Positions 1-5,479 of a stretch of DNA of 14,602 nt are shown here, piece after piece. The stretch is from NCBI GenBank assembly GCA_002309585.1, contig DBXN01000179.1, positions 1 through 14,602 on the forward strand. The letters are read 5' to 3'. Each line of letters begins with the position of its first letter. Position 1 is the stretch's first letter. Under the pieces are notes generated by a model, which saw only the letters and a list, made by a program, of their open reading frames with translations, ran no database searches and was not told where the DNA came from. The position numbers and the translations under genes were made by a program. Origin of the DNA: Verrucomicrobia bacterium UBA1211. GTDB taxonomy: Bacteria; Verrucomicrobiota; Kiritimatiellia; RFP12; UBA1067.

Positions 1-875
1 TCGTCAAGCGCGAGCGCCTTGCCGTCGTACCAGGTCGCGCCGTCCGTCCAGAGCGTGTCGGGCGTGTCGGTCACGCCGTAATGCGCCTTCTCGGCGTTGT
101 AGTTGCTGATCACCTGCGCTGCCGTGAGCGCCCCCGTCTGGATGCGGAGATGGCCGTAGTCAGCGTAGGGCTGGCGCTCCCAGGACTTGGAGGAGACTTT
201 ATAGATGCCGGAGATGATGATGTAGCACGGATCATCGCCTGTCAGGTTGAGGATGGTGTTGCCCACCGAGGTGAGGCGGCCGTTCAGGTAGACCCGCTCA
301 TAGCCCGACGCCTCGTGGACCAGGCAGATGTGGTACCAGTCGCCGACCGCGGGATGGTATTCGCCCTGGTTGCTGCGGCCCCAGTAGAGGCCGTAGGTGT
401 TGTGGTCCACCGCGCTGTTGCTGCTGTCGAGGCGGAACGCCGCGCGCGTCAACGCCTCGGCTGATGAGCTGGAGACCTTGTAGTAGGGCGAGAAGGTCAG
501 CCAGTAACGGGTATCCTGGTTCTGCGTCATCGCGATCCAGGCCTCGACCGACCAGGGGTTGTTACCCGTGAGCGATACCGGCGTGGGTACGCCGTTCGTC
601 ATGCTGCCCGAGGCCGAACCCGCGAACCGCACCGCAGGGGCGGCATTTCGGATGCGGTAGGTCGGCCGCGTTGTTTTGTTGTGGGTGTTGACAAAAGCGA
701 AATCGGGCATGGTTCCGGCATTGGGCCACAGTTCCACATTGCTGCCCGCCTCGTATCCCGTCAACGTCGATGCGTCGAGATCCACCAGCAGCTCGCCGGC
801 GGTCTCAAGCTCCACCGCGCCAAGCGTCAGCGCGGAAAGCGCCACCACGCCACATAATCCCTTCAAACACGTCAT
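1..875 (-). CDS. Secreted LamG/concanavalin A-like lectin domain protein (partial, C-terminus outside window)
   Basis: An open frame runs from an ATG at 875 down through position 1 without a stop, giving 291 codons of an incomplete protein. The start is supported by a GAGGGG ribosome-binding site at 881-886, 5 nt from the ATG. The N-terminus (MTCLKGLCGVVALSALTLGA) is a typical Sec signal peptide, so the product is exported. Residues about 24-265 look like one LamG/concanavalin A-like beta-sandwich: it opens with LLVDLDAS, has a central NPWSVEAWIAM strand, then WYHICLVHEASGYERVYLNG, and closes with a helix-like segment (LTAAQVISNYNAEK). Such domains generally bind carbohydrate or decorate larger secreted proteins. 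The piece after residue 270 (LWTDGATWYDG) starts another module that is cut off. This LamG type lacks the FD-IV-GE and WM-GSD signature of the two secreted proteins on the plus strand. It is divergently oriented to that operon. No catalytic residues are recognisable and its substrate is unknown. Confidence 0.8.
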   Translation of the reverse strand, partial: MTCLKGLCGVVALSALTLGAVELETAGELLVDLDASTLTGYEAGSNVELWPNAGTMPDFAFVNTHNKTTRPTYRIRNAAPAVRFAGSASGSMTNGVPTPVSLTGNNPWSVEAWIAMTQNQDTRYWLTFSPYYKVSSSSAEALTRAAFRLDSSNSAVDHNTYGLYWGRSNQGEYHPAVGDWYHICLVHEASGYERVYLNGRLTSVGNTILNLTGDDPCYIIISGIYKVSSKSWERQPYADYGHLRIQTGALTAAQVISNYNAEKAHYGVTDTPDTLWTDGATWYDGKALALD

Positions 876-1057
876 AAACGCCCCTCTTTCTTTTTCGTTA
901 TCCACTCCAATTTGCGGGAGAATGTCCAGCCGACACAAACGCCAGCCGCCAGACTGAACCCTCTCCCCAGAGAAAAAATATTTTGCCATAACCCTGCACC
1001 GAAAACAAGGAAACAGAAGAAGATTTTGGGTAGTTGGGTGGTATGGTGGTTTCTTCT

Positions 1058-1078
1058 CTCAACGCTCAACCCTCAACT
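1058..1078. repeat. Heptamer tandem repeat, 3 x CTCAACN
   Basis: Three head-to-tail 7-nt units read CTCAACG, CTCAACC and CTCAACT. Only the seventh base varies. The array is non-coding in the preferred annotation and is followed 6 nt later by a second heptamer array of different sequence. Confidence 0.75.
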
Positions 1079-1084
1079 GCCTCC

Positions 1085-1105
1085 GTTCCCCATTCCCCGT
1101 TCCCC
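1085..1105. repeat. Heptamer tandem repeat, 3 x RTTCCCC
   Basis: Three head-to-tail 7-nt units read GTTCCCC, ATTCCCC and GTTCCCC. Only the first base varies (G/A/G). The unit length equals that of the array at 1058-1078, although the sequence is unrelated. Confidence 0.75.
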
Positions 1106-1117
1106 TTTAATCTTCCT

Positions 1118-1137
1118 TGTCCCCCGAAAAGGGGACA
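1118..1137. repeat. Inverted repeat / hairpin TGTCCCC-GGGGACA
   Basis: The perfect 7-bp arms TGTCCCC (1118-1124) and GGGGACA (1131-1137) flank a 6-nt CGAAAA loop. The stem can be extended outward by a T-G wobble (1117/1138) and a C-G pair (1116/1139). It lies 57 bp upstream of the 1194 start. There is no T-run after it on the plus strand, so it is not an obvious intrinsic terminator. It could be an operator, part of an mRNA leader, or a dispersed REP-like palindrome; the sequence alone does not decide. Confidence 0.6.
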
Positions 1138-1178
1138 GGACATATTGGCGACTTTGTGGCACACTATTCATGCTTAAC

Positions 1179-1184
1179 AAGGAG
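1179..1184 (+). promoter_or_regulatory. Ribosome-binding site AAGGAG that decides the 1194 start
   Basis: AAGGAG is 9 nt upstream of the ATG at 1194 but only 3 nt upstream of the in-frame ATG at 1188. The spacing favours 1194, which also begins directly with a clean signal peptide. The frame is open back to 912, but that upstream part runs through the microsatellite arrays and is not a credible coding extension. Confidence 0.75.
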
Positions 1185-1193
1185 TGTATGGTT

Positions 1194-4115
1194 ATGAAAA
1201 ACAGCGCGTTGACAATCGGTATCATCCTGACAACAGCCGCGCTTTGCGGCACGGGTTACGCGGCGGCGGTGGACCACTTGGTCCATCAATGGACCTTCAA
1301 CGACGGTACGGGCAATGATTCTGTCGGATCGGCGCATGGACGGCTCAACGGGAACGCAGCCATCGGCAACGGCGCGCTGCACCTTGCCAGGGGAGATATC
1401 AACTTTAACACCAATTGCATGATCACCTCCGGATTGGGCGGGACACTCCGGGACAAGACCCTCATCGCATGGTGCGCGCTTTCCGATTTGGACCGGGACG
1501 GCACCTGTGCGGGCGCCGTTCTCTCGATCACCGCCGACAACACGAACAGTTCACGGTTCGACGGGATCGTTTTCGGGGAGCGTGTCGCCCGGCAGTGGAT
1601 GAGCGGCAGCGACTGGTGGAGGCGGACTCCTGAGAGTAACGGCGGGGCGGAGGAGGATATCCCGGGACCGGGCGAGGTGATGATCGCCATCACCTATCAG
1701 AGCGACCCCGTTCAGATCACCCTTTACCGTAACGGTGTCTTTTATGCGCGCCACAATCAGGCAAATGACTATGGCATACCGGAGTTTGACGGCAACGCCG
1801 TCGCCATTTTCGGTCCGCGCAACGCCACCGGGGGATACATCAGCGGCCATATCAACGAGGCGCGCATCTACGACACGGCGTTGACGGCCGAGGAGATCGC
1901 GGCCATCTACGCGGAGGGCCCGGTGCCGTCGGATGTCACCGGTATCTGGAACGGCGGATTTGAAGCCTTCTCGCCTTGGGCTGCGATTACGGAGGAGAAA
2001 GAGGCGGGCGGCATGAATCTCATCCCGGCCGGATGGTATTTGCCGAGAGAGATTGCGAATGGGTTTCTCAACGGCATGACCTCTTCCTGGAACATCTATC
2101 TGGCGTCCCGCTGGTACTATCCCGATCCGACGGAGGGGGCGACACGGTTGTGCATCGAAGCGGACTGGAATTGGACGATGGGGATGAAGCTTTGGGTCAC
2201 GACCGCGCCCCTTGGAAACATGAAAGCCGGGGAGGTCTACCGGATCGACGCCGATTTCCAGACTTCCAGCGAAGACCGGGGACATACGACATACCCCCGG
2301 ATGGAATTGATTGACTTGACGGCGGGTGACATTCTGGCCGTAACCGAGGAGCAGCTCGCCTCCCTTCACGGTAAACGGCTGGTCGATGAGACGGTGTCGC
2401 TCTCACTGGTTTCGCCGTCGGTCAGCGCTGACCGGGCGGGGCATCAGCTCGCCTTGCGGGTCATGAGTTCCCTCTTTGGCATTGAGTACATCAATGACTG
2501 GCACTCCATCCGGTTGGGCGTCGATAACGTCCGGCTCACGGTCGCCGATCCCGGCGATGCGGCCGTTTCCGACGCGACATGGATCAATGAGGCAGGGGGG
2601 ATCTTCTCCGACACCGCCAATTGGCAAAACGGAGTTCTCCCCGCCGGGACCGACCGCACGGTAACCTTCAACGCCCGCGCGGTGGACGGTTCGGCCAGTA
2701 TCACGCTCGATCGCGCCGTTCAAGCTGCCACGTTTGATTTCCAGACGGGACCCGAGCGCCAGGTTTGGGAGGTAAACGAGACGACCAACGGCAGCATCAC
2801 CGTCAATGCGACGATCGGGCAGCCGACGATTCATGTCGGTTCCGGCCTGGCGGCCCTCTCCTCGCTTTACGCCCCGAAGGGGTTTGTGAAGACGGGTGCG
2901 GGAACGCTGCAGATCGGCGAGATCCGTCAACTGGCGGGTCCGATCGACATCCGCGAAGGGCGGGTCTCCATCAGCGATGTCCTCCGCCACCGCTGGTCCT
3001 TCAACGGCGGAAACACAGAAGATCTGATCGGCATGGCGCATGGGACCCTGAGCAACGCGCGCGTGGAGGATGACCAGCTGGTGATCCCTTCGCAGGGCGC
3101 GAGCTTCATGACCGATGAGATCATGCGTCCGATCGACAGGAAGACGATGATGGTGTGGGTGACCCTCAGCAATCCGGCGGTCAGCACCAAGGGATCTGCC
3201 CTGACGCTCTTTAACGGCCTGGACACATGGTGCACGTTTGACGGCATCGTTTACGGCGAGTGCCGCGACGCTTGCTGGATGTCGGGAAGCGACAATTGGC
3301 ACCGGACGCAATACCCGCAGGGGTTCGGCGAGCCCGAGACTTCGACCGAAGAGGTCTTTATCGCCATCTCCTACTATTCTTCCCGTTTCGCCGACTTCCA
3401 TGCGAATATCTTCAGAGACGGTATTCTTTATGGTGATTATGGTCAGTGGGGTTACGGTGTTCAACTCTTTGCGAAGGATTCCCGTATCATGATCGGTCCG
3501 CGCCATTACGGCTGCGGCGATACCTTCATCGGCAAGATCAATGAGGCGCGTATCTATCGTGTTCCGGTCTCGATGGAGCAGCTTGCCGAACTGGCCGCTA
3601 TCGGGCCGAACAAGGCGAGCGCCGTCGGGAAGGTGCCGCCGCTCCCGAAGGATCTGGCGGTCACGATGAGCGCCGGGGGCATCTTTGACCTCAACATGAC
3701 GGAGCAGACGATCGCTTCGTTGTCCGGCGCCGGGCGGGTCCAGAACGGGAACCTTCACGTTTCGGACGCGCTGACGGTCACCGGCCCCCTGACGTTTGAC
3801 AACGATTTCGCTCTGGCGGAAAACACGGTTCTGACCCTGACCTCGTTCGACTCCTGTCTGGCCGTTGAGAGCGGCTCGCTCACCTTCCCGGCGAACGGCA
3901 CGGTGGTCTTCGAGATGGACCACGGGAGTGTTCCCCCGAAAGAGGGGTTTGTCATCTTCAAAAACGCCGTCGCCACCGATTGGGATCAAGCCCTCTCCGG
4001 ACTCGACATGGAGGCACCGACCTTCTCACGCTATCAGACGAGCGTCGTGAAGACCGAAACCACCTACGGCTACGCCTTCCGCTTTATCGGCGGTACGGTC
4101 ATGCTGGTCCAGTAA
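1194..4115 (+). CDS. Large secreted protein with two LamG-like domains and autotransporter-associated beta-strand repeats
   Basis: This is a 973-aa exported protein and the first gene of the fructan operon. The signal peptide is MKNSALTIGIILTTAALC followed by GTGYAA. LamG domain 1 spans about residues 26-243, from the HQWTFND strand to ARIYDTALTAEEIAAIY. A jelly-roll-like module follows at about 247-455, starting NGGFEAF and ending DNVRLTV, as in galactose-binding or CBM4/9-like domains. Next is a beta-helix-like segment at 456-595, with ATWINEAGG...NWQNG and the repeat signature GFVKTGAGTLQIG (residue 563) of the autotransporter-associated family (TIGR02601-like). LamG domain 2 lies at about 597-804, and more beta-strand repeat follows to about 935. 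LamG 1 and 2 are diverged duplicates: both carry FDGIV(F/Y)GE (residues 122, 682) and WMSGSD (135, 695). No catalytic site, beta-barrel translocator, PEP-CTERM or LPXTG anchor is visible, so surface attachment is unexplained. I infer a polysaccharide-binding role from the domains and from co-transcription with GH32; this is unproven. Confidence 0.8.
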   Translation: MKNSALTIGIILTTAALCGTGYAAAVDHLVHQWTFNDGTGNDSVGSAHGRLNGNAAIGNGALHLARGDINFNTNCMITSGLGGTLRDKTLIAWCALSDLDRDGTCAGAVLSITADNTNSSRFDGIVFGERVARQWMSGSDWWRRTPESNGGAEEDIPGPGEVMIAITYQSDPVQITLYRNGVFYARHNQANDYGIPEFDGNAVAIFGPRNATGGYISGHINEARIYDTALTAEEIAAIYAEGPVPSDVTGIWNGGFEAFSPWAAITEEKEAGGMNLIPAGWYLPREIANGFLNGMTSSWNIYLASRWYYPDPTEGATRLCIEADWNWTMGMKLWVTTAPLGNMKAGEVYRIDADFQTSSEDRGHTTYPRMELIDLTAGDILAVTEEQLASLHGKRLVDETVSLSLVSPSVSADRAGHQLALRVMSSLFGIEYINDWHSIRLGVDNVRLTVADPGDAAVSDATWINEAGGIFSDTANWQNGVLPAGTDRTVTFNARAVDGSASITLDRAVQAATFDFQTGPERQVWEVNETTNGSITVNATIGQPTIHVGSGLAALSSLYAPKGFVKTGAGTLQIGEIRQLAGPIDIREGRVSISDVLRHRWSFNGGNTEDLIGMAHGTLSNARVEDDQLVIPSQGASFMTDEIMRPIDRKTMMVWVTLSNPAVSTKGSALTLFNGLDTWCTFDGIVYGECRDACWMSGSDNWHRTQYPQGFGEPETSTEEVFIAISYYSSRFADFHANIFRDGILYGDYGQWGYGVQLFAKDSRIMIGPRHYGCGDTFIGKINEARIYRVPVSMEQLAELAAIGPNKASAVGKVPPLPKDLAVTMSAGGIFDLNMTEQTIASLSGAGRVQNGNLHVSDALTVTGPLTFDNDFALAENTVLTLTSFDSCLAVESGSLTFPANGTVVFEMDHGSVPPKEGFVIFKNAVATDWDQALSGLDMEAPTFSRYQTSVVKTETTYGYAFRFIGGTVMLVQ

Positions 4116-4131
4116 CAGAACGGATAGAAAA

Positions 4132-5466
4132 ATGCGAAAGAATCTTTCTGGCAGATTGCTGGTCTGCACGGTTGTCGCCGCATTGGGCGGCCTGCTCTTC
4201 GGATATGATACGGCGGTCATCAGCGGGGCGGACAAGCCCATGCAGGCGCTCTGGCAAACCGACAGTTGGACGCACGGGTTGGTGATGAGTTCCGCGCTTT
4301 GGGGAACGGTCATCGGTGCATTGATCGGAGGATGTCTGAGCGACTTTTTCGGCAGACGTAAAATCCTCTTCTGGTCAGGGGTGATGTTCTTCGTCTCCGC
4401 GGTTTGGTCCGCGTTTCCGGCCGGACCCTACACGATGACCGTCGCCCGATTGATCGGTGGATTCGGGGTGGGCATCTCGTCCGTGGTGGTTCCGCTGTAC
4501 AACTCGGAGATCGCGCCTCCGAAGTACCGGGGAACCCTGACGGGGCTTTTCCAGTTCAATGTCATCTTCGGCATGTGCGTCGCCTACATTTCGAACTACT
4601 TCATGGCTCGGATCGGCGACAACGCCTGGCGTTTCATGCTCGGCAGCGAGGCGATTCCGGCGTTTCTCTTTACCGTGCTCTGTCCCTTCTTGGTCGAGAG
4701 CCCCCGCTGGCTGATCGTCAAACGCAGGGACAGCGAAGGGGGACGCAACGTCTTTGCCGAAATCAATCCCGCGCTCGACGCCCGGGAGATTGACGCGATG
4801 GTGGAGGGCGTACGCGCCGAGTGCGCGGCAAGGGAGACGGCTTCGGCTGATCGCGGACGGTTCTTCTCCAGGACGCTCCTCAAGCCGATTCTTTTGGCGT
4901 TTTTCGTCGCGTTCTTTAACCAGATGTCGGGGATCAACGCGGTCCTTTACTTCGCCCCCAGGATTTTCGGGGAGGCGGGATTCGCCACGCATGACGCGCT
5001 CTTCCAATCCGCGGGTATCGGGATCGTGATGTTCATCGGGACGTGGATCGGCGTGGCGCTGATCGACGTGCTGGGACGGAAAACCCTGCTGCTGATCGGC
5101 GGGATCGGCTATGTGGTGTCGCTTGCCCTCTGCGTGTGGGGCTTCTCGACGGGCCACGGCAGCCTGATTCCCTGGTTCCTCTTCGCATTTGTCGCCGCGC
5201 ATGGATTGGGGCAGGGGACGGTGATCTGGGTCCTGATCTCCGAGATCTTCCCCAACCGTTTCCGGGGGGCGGGCCAATCGCTCGGCAGTTCCACCCACTG
5301 GATCTTTGCCGCGCTGATCGCGTTCACCTTCCCGAAACTGGCGGAGAGTTTTTCGCAAAGTGCGATTTTCGCGTTCTTTTTGGTGATGATGGTGCTCCAT
5401 CTTATCTGGATCCTCACGCTGGTTCCTGAAACAAAAGGGAAGGTCTTGGAAGAGATCAGAATCTGA
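4132..5466 (+). CDS. MFS sugar porter family transporter (sugar:H+ symporter type)
   Basis: A 444-aa, 12-helix inner-membrane transporter of the sugar porter branch of the major facilitator superfamily (XylE/GlcP/GLUT type). Family motifs appear in order: GYDTAVISG in helix 1 (residues 24-32), SDFFGRRK in the 2-3 loop, ARLIGGFGVG, the ESPRWL motif after helix 6, NQMSGINAVLYFAP in helix 7 (about 263-276), DVLGRK in the 8-9 loop, SEIFPNRFRG after helix 10 (about 371), and the C-terminal PETKGK motif (about 431). Length is normal for the family. Members move hexoses or pentoses, usually with protons. Between two secreted, probably fructan-related proteins, fructose is the likeliest cargo, but specificity cannot be read from these motifs. 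The gene starts 16 bp after the preceding stop with a weak GGAT-type ribosome-binding site, which suggests co-transcription and perhaps partial translational coupling. Confidence 0.93.
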   Translation: MRKNLSGRLLVCTVVAALGGLLFGYDTAVISGADKPMQALWQTDSWTHGLVMSSALWGTVIGALIGGCLSDFFGRRKILFWSGVMFFVSAVWSAFPAGPYTMTVARLIGGFGVGISSVVVPLYNSEIAPPKYRGTLTGLFQFNVIFGMCVAYISNYFMARIGDNAWRFMLGSEAIPAFLFTVLCPFLVESPRWLIVKRRDSEGGRNVFAEINPALDAREIDAMVEGVRAECAARETASADRGRFFSRTLLKPILLAFFVAFFNQMSGINAVLYFAPRIFGEAGFATHDALFQSAGIGIVMFIGTWIGVALIDVLGRKTLLLIGGIGYVVSLALCVWGFSTGHGSLIPWFLFAFVAAHGLGQGTVIWVLISEIFPNRFRGAGQSLGSSTHWIFAALIAFTFPKLAESFSQSAIFAFFLVMMVLHLIWILTLVPETKGKVLEEIRI

Positions 5467-5479
5467 TCCGGGGGTGAAG

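Larger units (their letters stand above)
876..1193. other. Divergent intergenic region (318 bp) with repeats and hairpin
   Basis: This is the only gap over 300 bp. It separates the minus-strand LamG gene from the plus-strand fructan operon and should hold both promoters. Visible structure: a perfect AT palindrome (AAAATATTTT, 975-984), a G-rich stretch at 1028-1050, two adjacent heptamer arrays at 1058-1078 and 1085-1105, and a hairpin at 1118-1137. I see no convincing sigma70 promoter. The best plus-strand pair, TTGTCC at 1117-1122 and CATATT at 1141-1146 with 18-bp spacing, is weak, and its -35 lies in the hairpin. No tRNA, small RNA or riboswitch was recognised. Confidence 0.6.

Noticed and set aside
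1028..1050. G-rich stretch with several GG/GGG runs suggestive of a G-quadruplex
   Set aside because: Only two-tetrad folding is possible with irregular loops, which is too weak to call.
872..1069. 65-codon minus-strand frame in the intergenic region whose TGA overlaps the ATG of the LamG gene as ATGA, with a hydrophobic middle and a GGAGG about 10 nt upstream of its TTG start
   Set aside because: It starts with TTG inside the heptamer repeats, has low-complexity composition and no recognisable family, and the LamG gene has its own good ribosome-binding site. An upstream leader peptide is not excluded.
1157..1173. TGGCAC...TGC resembling a sigma54 promoter upstream of the operon
   Set aside because: The GG-to-GC spacing is 12 nt rather than the strict 10, so it should not function as a -24/-12 element.
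912..1193. 94-codon N-terminal extension of the 973-aa LamG protein
   Set aside because: It translates the repeats and hairpin, lacks signal-peptide character, and the AAGGAG plus signal peptide at 1194 give a clear internal start.
2403..3989. 528-codon minus-strand frame opposite the LamG protein gene
   Set aside because: It is an antisense shadow of a G+C-rich gene: arginine-rich, without domains, and the plus strand carries recognisable LamG and beta-strand repeats in this stretch.
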